Shown here piece after piece: positions 1 through 7,172 of a stretch of DNA of 8,391 nt. A program made the translations under genes and the position numbers. The stretch spans positions 1 through 8,391 of the forward strand of contig JBCDIQ010000269.1 in NCBI GenBank assembly GCA_039024295.1, in the 5' to 3' direction. Position 1 is the stretch's first letter; the number at the start of each line of letters is the position of its first letter. The DNA is from JBCDIQ01 sp039024295 (GTDB lineage: Bacteria; Bacteroidota; Bacteroidia; J057). The notes below the pieces were generated by a model. The model searched no databases. It had not been told where the DNA came from and worked only from the letters and a program-made list of their open reading frames with translations.

Positions 1-44
1 CTCGTATCTTGATAACATTAGCACACAGATTCTTCCATAAAAAT

Positions 45-284
45 TTATGCTAAATCTGGTAACTGATCCTTGCTTAACAAGAGTGTTATACTCCTCGCCT
101 TCCCCGCTTCCTTGCTGATGTACCCTTTGCTCTCCAGGGTTTTCAGCATGGAGTTCACGCTTGACGGATAAGCATCAAAATAAATTTGGAAGTCCTTATG
201 GGAAGGGGACTTTCTATTCACTTTTTCAAAGTGATAGATAAGCGCTAAGTACTGTCCCTGCTTATGGGTAAAATTAGGGTTCAT
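45..284 (-). CDS. Free-standing LexA-type winged-helix DNA-binding protein (79 aa)
   Basis: This small protein is almost entirely one winged helix-turn-helix domain of the LexA N-terminal type. Residues 8-25 fit helix 1. The stretch from PSHKDFQ through SSVNSMLKTLESKGYI (about 26-56) fits the helix-turn-helix. The following GKARSITLLL matches the wing of LexA, where GKARAI is typical. The Ser/Lys autoprotease half of LexA is absent: the protein ends about ten residues after the wing, so it cannot self-cleave like LexA. It probably acts as a small DNA-binding regulator; its targets are not visible. I chose the ATG at 282-284. A TTG at 306-308 would add eight residues with no homology benefit. 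The NTF2-like gene ends about 120 bp upstream, and a candidate promoter lies in that gap, so it may be transcribed separately. A MarR-like classification is possible, but the GKAR wing favours LexA. Confidence 0.75.
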   Translation of the reverse strand: MNPNFTHKQGQYLALIYHFEKVNRKSPSHKDFQIYFDAYPSSVNSMLKTLESKGYISKEAGKARSITLLLSKDQLPDLA

Positions 285-318
285 TTCTCTTTTGCTTATC
301 GTAACCAACTCTGGTATA

Positions 319-348
319 CAAATTAACCACTTGATCCTCTATTTCAAT
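319..348 (-). promoter_or_regulatory. Candidate Bacteroidota-type promoter for the LexA-like gene
   Basis: On the minus strand, TTG (345-347) is followed after 18 nt by TTAATTTG (319-326). This differs at one position from the Bacteroidota -7 element TAnnTTTG, and the spacing is close to the usual 19-21 nt. Transcription would start near 312, about 30 nt before the ATG of the small winged-helix gene and just upstream of its alternative TTG start. That placement favours the ATG. The match is by eye only and could be chance in AT-rich DNA. Confidence 0.3.
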
Positions 349-403
349 TTACGTGGCCAGAATAATCAAATTTAGCGGATAATCCAGCTCTCCTACGCCC
401 TTT

Positions 404-883
404 CTACTCCAAGGATCGATGATCATAACTTATGGCCCGTTTCACTACCCAACGGCCATCCACATACTCCCATACCGTGGTAAACCGGGCTACTTCCACG
501 GCTTTTCCATCTACCAGAAAAATATGCGTACCATTCTGGACCGCCCCAAAATTTTTCAGCGGATAGATTTCAGTTTCTATAAGTTTTCGAGTCACGGAAT
601 ACGACTTGGCGCATTTATCCTGGAAGGATTGTATGTCACGTTCTCTGGAAGTGTTCAGGCCAGTCCGGTCATCGTAAAACTCAAATTCTGATGACATGAT
701 CTGTTTGTATAGGTCAAGGTCACATTGGTTAAAAGCCACATCGAACAGCAGGCTGTCCATTTCTCTAATTTGCCTATCCAACTGTAGGGCAGGCTCTTGG
801 GCTTGTACGTGCACAGCTAACACCCCAAGCAGTAGCCAAAGAAAAAAGACGGTTCTCGGTTTTAGAACAATCATCTGAATCAC
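404..883 (-). CDS. Exported NTF2-like / DUF4440 (SnoaL-like) protein
   Basis: The protein starts with a signal peptide: a basic LKPRT, a hydrophobic run FFLWLLLGVLAVHV, then a likely cleavage near QAQ/EPA. The mature part of about 130 residues has the layout of the NTF2-like DUF4440 family: an N-terminal helix (LDRQIREMDSLLFDVAF), LYKQIMSSEFEFYDDRTG, then beta strands ending in TTVWEYVDGRWVVKRAISYDH, the typical WxxxDGxWxxxR ending. Members form a cone-shaped pocket and have varied or unknown roles, so no reaction can be named. It is probably periplasmic. There is a start choice. The GTG at 881-883 has an AGGA about 6 nt upstream, which is good spacing, whereas the ATG at 872-874 gives a cleaner signal peptide start and a 156-aa product. 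The cyclase gene ends only 18 nt upstream, which suggests one transcript. Confidence 0.75.
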   Translation of the reverse strand: MIQMIVLKPRTVFFLWLLLGVLAVHVQAQEPALQLDRQIREMDSLLFDVAFNQCDLDLYKQIMSSEFEFYDDRTGLNTSRERDIQSFQDKCAKSYSVTRKLIETEIYPLKNFGAVQNGTHIFLVDGKAVEVARFTTVWEYVDGRWVVKRAISYDHRSLE

Positions 884-901
884 GCTGGTTCCTTTTCAAA
901 A

Positions 902-2002
902 TTAGGCTTCGATAGCAACCACTTTTTCCACCGTAAACAGGTTCATCATTTTATGCCTTCCCCTAAGTTCTGCTTCTCCCAGGGGGATAGGACGGTAGGT
1001 ACCTGTTGAGGGTAATGCCTGAACAAACTTCTCTGATACCAACAGGTCAACCTGGTAATGGTTACATAGCCCTTGAATGCGGGCGGTGGTGTTGAGCACA
1101 TCGCCTGAAAATGTGATCTCTCTTTTGATTACCCCAATTTCTCCTGTGGTGACTTTTCCATGGTGTAAGCCCGCTTTAAAGGTGGGGATGACCCCATACT
1201 TGGCTTCATATTTTTTGCTTTGATTCCCTAAAGCTAATTTCATTGCGAAAAAGCAGTCCAATGCATTTTGGGCGAAATCTCCCTTCAGCTTCCAGGTCAC
1301 GATCACTTCATCTCCTACGTATTGGTAGATTTCTCCGCCAAACCGAACAATAGGCTCACTCAGGTCCACGTAGTATTCCTTTAGCATCTCAAAATACCGT
1401 ACGTGGCCCAGTTGCTCCGCATGGGTGGTGGAGGATTTCATGTCCAGGAACATGTATACCCGTTCTTCCTCAATAGGATGGTGATATTTACCTGTGAGAA
1501 AATTGTGCAGCACCGCCTGACCGATGTTATCGCTCACTTCCAGGATGAATAAGCAAATCAGGACGGCCATACCAAAGTAGGTAACAATGCTCCAAAAGGC
1601 CAGGGTAGTAAAAAAGTCAACCGTATCGCTGATTAGCGTGGTATCAAATGGACTGATCCCTTCTTCAAATGCCCGTGTAAGCACCGTAATGATCAGGCTT
1701 GCTGTGACCAGTGCAGTTAGGTAAATTACAGATTTAACAATCAGCTTTTGGGTGAAGCTGCGATTTTGGAAAGATTTGTTCAGGTAACTGATTTCAATAG
1801 TACCCATCGAAAGGCCGACAAAGGCAGATAGAATTGCTGGGACCAAAAATTGGGAGCCATACGGGTTGCCCGTTGAAGGGTAAACGGGGTAGTCCCCCAA
1901 AATTCCTTTTACCAGGAGGGTATAAATAATGCTGAACACACTGGGAATTACCCCAAATGGGACGATCTGTAACAGGATTCTTCTACTCTTATGGGATAAC
2001 AT
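902..2002 (-). CDS. Membrane-anchored class III adenylate/guanylate cyclase
   Basis: This protein of about 366 residues has four predicted membrane helices (roughly 9-33, 51-73, 86-108 and 130-154) followed by a cytoplasmic class III cyclase domain (about 180-362). The domain carries both metal-binding aspartates, D187 in MFLDMKSST and D231 in YQYVGDEV, and the transition-state pair N304 and R308 in LNTTAR. It should convert ATP or GTP to a cyclic nucleotide. The two base-recognition positions are not canonical: the usual Lys is Gln227 and the usual Asp is Thr297. Threonine at the second site is a class IIIb trait. Substrate preference therefore cannot be read off safely. The membrane part is not a recognised sensor domain such as CHASE or HAMP. 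I chose the ATG at 2000-2002; a TTG at 2027-2029 would add nine residues. The exported NTF2-like gene follows after 18 nt. Confidence 0.85.
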   Translation of the reverse strand: MLSHKSRRILLQIVPFGVIPSVFSIIYTLLVKGILGDYPVYPSTGNPYGSQFLVPAILSAFVGLSMGTIEISYLNKSFQNRSFTQKLIVKSVIYLTALVTASLIITVLTRAFEEGISPFDTTLISDTVDFFTTLAFWSIVTYFGMAVLICLFILEVSDNIGQAVLHNFLTGKYHHPIEEERVYMFLDMKSSTTHAEQLGHVRYFEMLKEYYVDLSEPIVRFGGEIYQYVGDEVIVTWKLKGDFAQNALDCFFAMKLALGNQSKKYEAKYGVIPTFKAGLHHGKVTTGEIGVIKREITFSGDVLNTTARIQGLCNHYQVDLLVSEKFVQALPSTGTYRPIPLGEAELRGRHKMMNLFTVEKVVAIEA

Positions 2003-2004
2003 GT

Positions 2005-2052
2005 ACTGACTTTTACCTAACTGCCCCAAACAGCCACTAACTGATTTTTACC
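2005..2052. repeat. Short direct repeat at the cyclase start
   Basis: ACTGACTTTTACC (2005-2017) and ACTGATTTTTACC (2040-2052) are 13-bp direct repeats with one mismatch, spaced 35 bp apart. They sit just upstream of the cyclase ATG on its template side. They could be a duplicated regulator site or a chance duplication. Confidence 0.35.
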
Positions 2053-2145
2053 TTATTCGTGAGATGTTAGAGGAGTAAGATAAGGAAGATTTTCTACTCT
2101 GCTTTTGGAAGGGTTCTCTCAATTGGAAATGAGCATAAAGGTCCG

Positions 2146-2172
2146 GCCTCAATTGTAGGCACCGTTTGAGGC
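2146..2172. repeat. Inverted repeat at the 3' end of the YfiT pseudogene
   Basis: GCCTCAA (2146-2152) and TTGAGGC (2166-2172) form a perfect 7-bp inverted repeat around a 13-nt spacer. It overlaps the last codons of the pseudogene frame. A hairpin is possible, but no T-run follows on either strand, so it is not called a terminator. Confidence 0.4.
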
Positions 2173-2520
2173 AATACCATGTTGAGTGTGGACAAAATGG
2201 TCAACACAATGCCACGCATAGTTACCGATGGTTTCTGCAAGGTTGAAGGCCTGACTATATTTGGGATAGACAACTTCTCGAACTACGTGGACATTGGGTA
2301 GGCTGTCCCATCTGCCCTCGAAATAGGGGCGGAGTGTGGGTCGGTCTGTGGGTGGGGTTAGCTTAAATCGGGTGATGCCGTTGAGGTGGCTGTCCGCTCA
2401 ACGATGCACCAGCTGTTTGATGGTCCATCCATCCGGCCGGTGTCTCCAGTTGAGTTGCTCAATGGTCAGGTCATGGGTGATTTCCGTTACTTTGACAAGG
2501 AATGATTCAATTTCCCACCT
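2149..2520 (-). pseudogene. Decayed YfiT/DinB-superfamily metal-dependent transferase gene
   Basis: One minus-strand frame, from about 2520 down to a TGA at 2149-2151, reads as a remnant of the YfiT family of DinB-fold, metal-binding thiol transferases or hydrolases. RPDGWTIKQLVH, ADSHLN, RFKLT, RPTLRPY, RWDSLPN and YAWHC line up in order with the intact family, judged from memory of Bacillus YfiT. Damage is clear. An in-frame TGA at 2398-2400 replaces the Leu of the VHHLADSH motif, and the metal-binding His before it is Arg. About 25-30 codons, covering the helix before the C-terminal region, are missing in frame between DSLPNVHVV and the YPK segment. The first roughly 25 residues are gone and the C-terminus after FVHT does not match. 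The remnant begins at the stop codon of the lipoprotein gene, so a deletion may have joined the two. Confidence 0.8.
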
Positions 2521-3586
2521 TACGCCATTCCTGGTGATTAAGGGAAGGGTCTTGCTGGGGGTTGAAAAATTCATCGTTGCTGCCGATTACCTCTCCAAAG
2601 GAATTGGTGTAATAGTGTTTGTAGCCAGCATCGACTTCCAGCTCCTTCCCGTCAAAGGGATTGGAAAAGCGTTCACGTTCCAATATGCCATCTACACTTC
2701 TCTCATGAATGGCATCGGTCATGGCGTCACGTTTGCGCCAACTGTCCATAGAGCCCTCGTTGATTTCCTTCCAGGTTTCAATGTGGTTGCGGTTCCACGC
2801 ATTGAAATGGTCCCAAGACTGCTTCATCTTGGCGGCATGTATCCGTTCCCGACGAAGGTAATCCTCCTGCATTTTTTTGTTGAAAGCAGTTACCGCCTCC
2901 GGGTTAGACTGCAAGTTTGCAAGGGCAAAGAGGAAAGTCTTTTTATCACGTTCATACTGCGCATCTGTGGAGGTCAGGGCATGCAGGAAGTAGGCATGAT
3001 GGACGGCATATTGGGTGCTGGACTTGGTATAATGGACTACGATTAAGCTGGGCTTTCCTTCTCGATCCCGTGCCTCTACCCCCTTTGTCTGGAAATCCTT
3101 TTCCATCGGCATGGCTTGCCAGTACTGTAACCCGAGCCGTTCATCGCGTTTGGCCACTTCGGGAAGGTCGATCGTTCCCAGGTATTTGCCGCCATTTCGC
3201 TGGATAAGCTGCTTAATGTCCTGTTGAAGGATATCGTCAACAGATTGGATGTACCGTTGATGATTGCCAAAGGATGCGCCTGGCAGTTCTTGCATCAGGG
3301 CACCGCCTGGTCCTTCAATCCCTTGCTGGGTGAGTTTCCAGCTTATGGGCAACGGGATGTACTGGTTGACCATTCCTGTGTTGGGGTCACGAATTTCCTT
3401 CATCTCTACCTGATCGGATGAGGGTTGCTGGGGCTGATAGGTGGTGAGTTTGGTGTAGGAGGCAGTTGTTGGCTGATCTGTATCGGTGGCGTCTGATTGT
3501 TGATTGCTTTGCCCTTCTGGGCTACAACCAATGAAGATAACCAATAGGATTCCCAGGAAGAGAATGGTGCGTTGCGAAGCCTTCAT
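2507..3586 (-). CDS. Uncharacterised lipoprotein (359 aa)
   Basis: I do not recognise a named family. The start used is the ATG at 3584-3586, because it gives a standard lipoprotein signal: MKASQR, a hydrophobic run LFLGILLVIFIG, and Cys21 for lipidation, followed by a flexible linker rich in Ser, Gln and Thr. An upstream ATG at 3641-3643 would bury this signal behind 19 extra residues. The mature protein has a mixed alpha/beta part (about 55-210, including YIPLPISWKLTQQG and LIVVHYTKSST), loosely like Mog1/PsbP-type folds, though that is only an impression. A charged helical stretch follows (about 225-300, with LRRERIHAAKMKQSW and HFNAWNRNHIETW). The tail has KHYYTNSFGEVIGSNDEFFNP, resembling short tails seen in other secreted proteins. 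It is probably anchored in a membrane facing the periplasm. It is unlinked to its neighbours by function; the upstream gap to the HEAT-like gene is about 250 bp. Confidence 0.75.
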   Translation of the reverse strand: MKASQRTILFLGILLVIFIGCSPEGQSNQQSDATDTDQPTTASYTKLTTYQPQQPSSDQVEMKEIRDPNTGMVNQYIPLPISWKLTQQGIEGPGGALMQELPGASFGNHQRYIQSVDDILQQDIKQLIQRNGGKYLGTIDLPEVAKRDERLGLQYWQAMPMEKDFQTKGVEARDREGKPSLIVVHYTKSSTQYAVHHAYFLHALTSTDAQYERDKKTFLFALANLQSNPEAVTAFNKKMQEDYLRRERIHAAKMKQSWDHFNAWNRNHIETWKEINEGSMDSWRKRDAMTDAIHERSVDGILERERFSNPFDGKELEVDAGYKHYYTNSFGEVIGSNDEFFNPQQDPSLNHQEWRKVGN

Positions 3587-3837
3587 AGGGGAGAAATTAT
3601 GGATTTCATTGTGTGGGCAGATAAGTTGCTCTGCAATGATCATAATCTACAATTGGATGCGGTTTATTGCCAAATCTTGGTGGGGAAATTGTGGAGAGGG
3701 GCAGCCTTGACATGCGCTTATTTTTTTGCCAATACAAGTAAAAAGACCAGCCATTTTTATCACGACCACGACACCTCAAATACAACAGCTAATTCATCAA
3801 AATTAAACCGTTTCAGGTCCTTCCTGAGTATTCTTCT

Positions 3838-4509
3838 TTATTCTCTGCCCCTGCCCTCTATCCAATTGATATAACGAGTAGCAAATTCTCTGTAAGTGTT
3901 GTTTTCGATTTGGGAGAAATCCCTTGCTACTGGGAGAACGATCTTATACACCTCCTCAAAATCAATGCTTTTATCCTCGGTTGAGTTCCACGGATTATTC
4001 CAGGAGCGGCCAACAGGTGTATTTGACATCATTGTACACATGGCTGTAAACCTCAATTGGGGATCATTTGAAGTAAGCCCCGCCAACATGAGATTCATCC
4101 TGTCTTTTGATCGGTAACTGAAGTAGCCTTTTCCAACTGCATAAGTAATTTTAATTTTGTCGTTTACCGTAGCTGAGGGATAGCTCTCCAGCAATACATC
4201 TAGTCCCTTATCACCTGTTATACTCAGTGCCCAAATCGCTCTATCAGATACGGGAATATTTTCGTCAAATATTAGGGTATAGATGTCTCCAACCAACGTT
4301 TCATCAATGGTGGTCAACGATTCATGAAACTTCCTAATCAGCTGGAATAGGGCAAAAAAGCGAATTTGAGAATTGGTGTGCTTCAAATGTTCAAATAACA
4401 GGGCGAAAACCTCCCGATCAGGTAATCCCGCTCTTGGATTGGTCAACGCCTCTTCTTTTTCCTCCCATGAGCCAGTAAGCAATATATGTTGTAGTTCGTC
4501 TAAGGTCAT
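3838..4509 (-). CDS. HEAT-like alpha-helical repeat protein (223 aa)
   Basis: The protein is predicted to be nearly all helical, with repeated pairs of amphipathic helices typical of HEAT or armadillo-like scaffolds. Examples are REVFALLFEHLKHTNSQIRFFALFQLIRKF, read as two adjacent helices, and SDRAIWALSITGDKGLDVLLESYP, followed by NDPQLRFTAMCTMMSN. Such proteins mostly bind other proteins; no enzyme motif or signal peptide is visible, so it is probably cytoplasmic. I chose the ATG at 4507-4509 (MTLDELQHILL). A TTG at 4651-4653 would add 48 residues that overlap the receptor's stop and read as low-complexity, G-rich and hydrophobic sequence, which is unlikely to be real. It lies about 127 bp downstream of the receptor gene in the same direction and could be read through from it, but a shared role is not shown. 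Confidence 0.7.
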   Translation of the reverse strand: MTLDELQHILLTGSWEEKEEALTNPRAGLPDREVFALLFEHLKHTNSQIRFFALFQLIRKFHESLTTIDETLVGDIYTLIFDENIPVSDRAIWALSITGDKGLDVLLESYPSATVNDKIKITYAVGKGYFSYRSKDRMNLMLAGLTSNDPQLRFTAMCTMMSNTPVGRSWNNPWNSTEDKSIDFEEVYKIVLPVARDFSQIENNTYREFATRYINWIEGRGRE

Positions 4510-4600
4510 TGCCTTAAATATAGGCCATGGAATGTTAAGATTCGTAATTTGAAAATGGATAAAGAAAATGTTAAAAAGCAACCTTAATAACCCAACAGCG

Positions 4601-4637
4601 CCCCCTCTCCCCTCGAATCCAAACTCCTCCCAACCCC
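4601..4637 (-). other. G-quadruplex-like G-rich stretch after the receptor stop
   Basis: The minus strand has four G-runs of 3-5 bases at 4634-4637, 4629-4631, 4609-4612 and 4601-4605. The loops are 2, 16 and 3 nt, starting directly at the receptor stop codon. The middle loop itself contains two GG pairs. This could fold as a quadruplex in the transcript or coding strand, though the long loop makes it imperfect. It sits in the gap before the HEAT-like gene and could affect read-through. Confidence 0.35.
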
Positions 4638-7066
4638 TAAAAATCAAACACAATTCCTATCGTTGGCAAGGCCTCGCCATTGTTGATCGGGATACCGACC
4701 AGTTGACGGGGTTGGATTACATCGCCTACATCATCTCGATCAAGGCCAAAAACGGGAGGCTCGGGTATTTCCTGGGCAAAAGCATTCTGGACCTCCAAGA
4801 AAATATTCAGCGAAATGCCCTTGAAATTCCATTTTTTGTCAACTCGTATGTCAGCTTGGTTAAACCCATCCAGCTCGACCGTGCCCAAGCGTTCAAAGTC
4901 CAGGACGAGTGCAGGGTAGCTGGCCAGCGTTTCTTCTTCATCCACTGGGGCGTAAGGGGTAGGGCCAACAAACCGATACCGCAAACTTACCTCCCAGTTG
5001 TTCCCAAACTTATAGCCGCCCGTAAAGGTAAGCAGGTGGCGGCTGTCCCATGCAGAAGGGCGGTAGGTATCGTTGAAGCCTGTGAACTCACTTTTGAATA
5101 AGGTGTATGCCAGAATCCCATAAAAGTTACCCGTAAACTGCTGCTGTATGAGCAACTCGATTCCGTAGGTTCTACCTTCTCCTGCTGATTGTACTTCTTC
5201 ATTGCCCAACACTTCAAACCCAGCTCCCTTATTGGCCAGGGAGGTGCTGTCAAGGACAGATACAGAATAATCGCTGTACCTTTTCCAGAAGCCTTCCAGC
5301 GAAATGGTGGTGGAAGGCCTTGGCGTAAATTCCAGACCTGCCACATAGTGGATGCTCCTGATATAGCGCGTTTCTTGGTTGAGAAAAGTACCTGCAGTAT
5401 TCTGAAAGCCAAGGATGGTAAAAGGAGGGATTTTGTAATATACTCCCACCGAACCACTCAACCGCCAGCGATTTGCTTTGTCCAAGGCATAAGAAAGCCC
5501 AATTCTTGGGGAGATCGTCTCGATGAGCTGGTTTTCTTGTTCGATGAATGTGTTGGCATCGGCTCGTAAGCCCATTGACAGGTCCAGCCGATTGTTCAGC
5601 AATGAGCGGGCAGCTTGCACAAACAGGCCATAGCGATAAAAGTCAAGTTCAGCTTCAAAGCTAATGGAGTCAATTTGATTGAGGGTGCGGTTGGTGTAGG
5701 CAGCGCGTTGCAGGCTGAAGCCGCTGCTGATGATCCAATTGCCCACATAGTTGGTCAGTTGGTTGCGCCATTTGATCTCAGATTCCCTGCTATCATTCTG
5801 AAACAGCACTCCTGTTTCGGCTACATTATCACGAAAGCGGGTAAACTCATTGTTGAGAATGTTTGTGCTAAAGGTCGACCGGAAGTTGCCGCTTCCTGAC
5901 TTAAACCTGCGTAGGTAAGAAAGCCCAGCAGTGGTGGTCCATTGGCGAATGACGGGTACCTGCTCTTGTGCAGCTTGTTGTTCCGGGTCAAACTCTTCAA
6001 TTGCATTGACGGCGAGGTCATCAATAGAGCCTACTCCGATTAAGTTGAGTTCATTGTAATCGTCAAATTGATGGGTGATTTTATACTGATAGTCCCAGTA
6101 GTCTGGCAAAATGGGCAATCCAATCAGGTCAAAAAGCAATTGCAAATAGGAACGGCGCCCTGAAATCAGGTAGCTGGTTCGCGCGGGTTTCTCTTTATCT
6201 TTCCGAAAGAGGGGCCCTTCCAGCGTGAGTGCAGTTTCGGAAGAGCTTACGCGTACATTGCCCTTGAACTCCCGTTGGCTGCCAACCCGTTGGTTAAACT
6301 GTAGCACGCCTGACAGGGCATTGTCATAGCGCGCATTGAAGGCTGAAGTCGCCAAATCTACATCCTCGATAAAGGATACATTTAGCAAGCCAATGGGGCC
6401 GCCTGCACTTCCCTGCGTCGCAAAGTGGTTGATGTTGGGAATCTCCACCCCATCTAAAAAATAGACATTCTCATTGGGGGCACCTCCGCGAATGATCACG
6501 TCGTTACGAAACCCACCAATAGAGCCTGACACTCCGGGTAGGGATTGTACCACCTTCGCGATATCGTTGTTCCCGCCAGGATAGGTCGCGATCTCTACCG
6601 CCGAAAGCGTCTGTGAAGAAAGCGGGGTTATGATGGCTTTAAGCGAGCGTGCCTGGATAATCACCTCTCCCAACGTTTCGGTAGCTTCTACTAAGGAGAA
6701 ATTCACCGATGGCGTACCGGCCGATCTAACGATGACATTGTAGAGGGTAGTTGGTTGGTAGCCCAAGTATTTGGCCGTCACATTGTAGGTCTTGGGTTCC
6801 ACCCCTTTTAGTTCGTAAAACCCATCCACATCAGTTGTTGTACCGATTTTGGCATCTTCCAATATTACTGTGGCTCCGACAAGTCCCTCCCCTGTTTTGG
6901 CATCCTTCACATAGCCAGATACACTGCCAGTCGACTGGGCAATCAGTTGGGAAGAAACACTAAGAACAAGCACCGTGATAGCGATAAGCCGCGAAACCAA
7001 GTACTTCGCTTGTCTGGCAAACGATGCGAAAGAAGACGAGGAATTGAAGAATCTTTCTACTACCAT
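4637..7066 (-). CDS. TonB-dependent outer-membrane receptor with carboxypeptidase-regulatory-like domain
   Basis: This 809-residue protein has the typical Bacteroidota receptor layout. A signal peptide (about 1-44) has the hydrophobic core RLIAITVLVLSVSSQLIAQ. A carboxypeptidase-regulatory-like beta-sandwich follows (about 48-130: GSVSGYVKDAKTGEGLVGATV, then the TDVDGFYELKGV and YLGYQPTT segments). The plug domain (about 140-255) includes VVQSLPGVSG, FRNDVIIRGGAPNENVYFLDG and ALSGVLQF, and a 22-strand-type barrel runs to the end, closing with the terminal Phe of IGIVFDF. It should import an unidentified ligand across the outer membrane using TonB energy. No SusD-like gene accompanies it, which argues against a standard glycan-uptake SusCD pair. 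I chose the ATG at 7064-7066, which places the signal peptide well; an ATG at 7109-7111 would add 15 polar residues. The AraC-family gene about 106 bp upstream may regulate it. Confidence 0.9.
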   Translation of the reverse strand: MVVERFFNSSSSFASFARQAKYLVSRLIAITVLVLSVSSQLIAQSTGSVSGYVKDAKTGEGLVGATVILEDAKIGTTTDVDGFYELKGVEPKTYNVTAKYLGYQPTTLYNVIVRSAGTPSVNFSLVEATETLGEVIIQARSLKAIITPLSSQTLSAVEIATYPGGNNDIAKVVQSLPGVSGSIGGFRNDVIIRGGAPNENVYFLDGVEIPNINHFATQGSAGGPIGLLNVSFIEDVDLATSAFNARYDNALSGVLQFNQRVGSQREFKGNVRVSSSETALTLEGPLFRKDKEKPARTSYLISGRRSYLQLLFDLIGLPILPDYWDYQYKITHQFDDYNELNLIGVGSIDDLAVNAIEEFDPEQQAAQEQVPVIRQWTTTAGLSYLRRFKSGSGNFRSTFSTNILNNEFTRFRDNVAETGVLFQNDSRESEIKWRNQLTNYVGNWIISSGFSLQRAAYTNRTLNQIDSISFEAELDFYRYGLFVQAARSLLNNRLDLSMGLRADANTFIEQENQLIETISPRIGLSYALDKANRWRLSGSVGVYYKIPPFTILGFQNTAGTFLNQETRYIRSIHYVAGLEFTPRPSTTISLEGFWKRYSDYSVSVLDSTSLANKGAGFEVLGNEEVQSAGEGRTYGIELLIQQQFTGNFYGILAYTLFKSEFTGFNDTYRPSAWDSRHLLTFTGGYKFGNNWEVSLRYRFVGPTPYAPVDEEETLASYPALVLDFERLGTVELDGFNQADIRVDKKWNFKGISLNIFLEVQNAFAQEIPEPPVFGLDRDDVGDVIQPRQLVGIPINNGEALPTIGIVFDF

Positions 7067-7172
7067 GTTGAGTTGATTGTCAAGAATGAAAGTGTCATTG
7101 ATGCGAGGCACTTATCAAACTTGAATCAACTTTTCGCGGTTTGCCCGTTTCCTATCCGAAACCTTGCTTTTA

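Noticed and set aside
2398..2400. TGA read as selenocysteine in the YfiT-like frame
   Set aside because: The family has Leu here, the neighbouring metal-binding His is also lost, and other deletions are present. Decay explains it better.
2336..3046. A 236-codon plus-strand frame
   Set aside because: It lies opposite the lipoprotein gene and the YfiT remnant, and its sequence shows no domain. The minus-strand reading has a lipoprotein signal and family motifs.
3798..3805. Perfect TAnnTTTG match on the minus strand between the HEAT-like and lipoprotein genes
   Set aside because: There is no TTG element 18-21 nt upstream, and it is over 200 nt from the lipoprotein start.
3572..3874. A 100-codon plus-strand frame spanning the gap between lipoprotein and HEAT-like genes
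   Set aside because: It overlaps the starts and ends of both minus-strand genes, is Ser/Leu/His-rich without motifs, and has no clear start signal.
4510..4653. N-terminal extension of the HEAT-like protein from a TTG
   Set aside because: It overlaps the receptor's stop, reads through the G-rich run as low-complexity residues, and lacks the helical pattern of the rest.
7067..7172. Promoter between araC and the receptor gene
   Set aside because: CAAGTTTG is one mismatch from the -7 element, but no -33 element lies at the right distance. A short GTTTC/GAAAC hairpin lacks a T-run, so neither promoter nor terminator is claimed.
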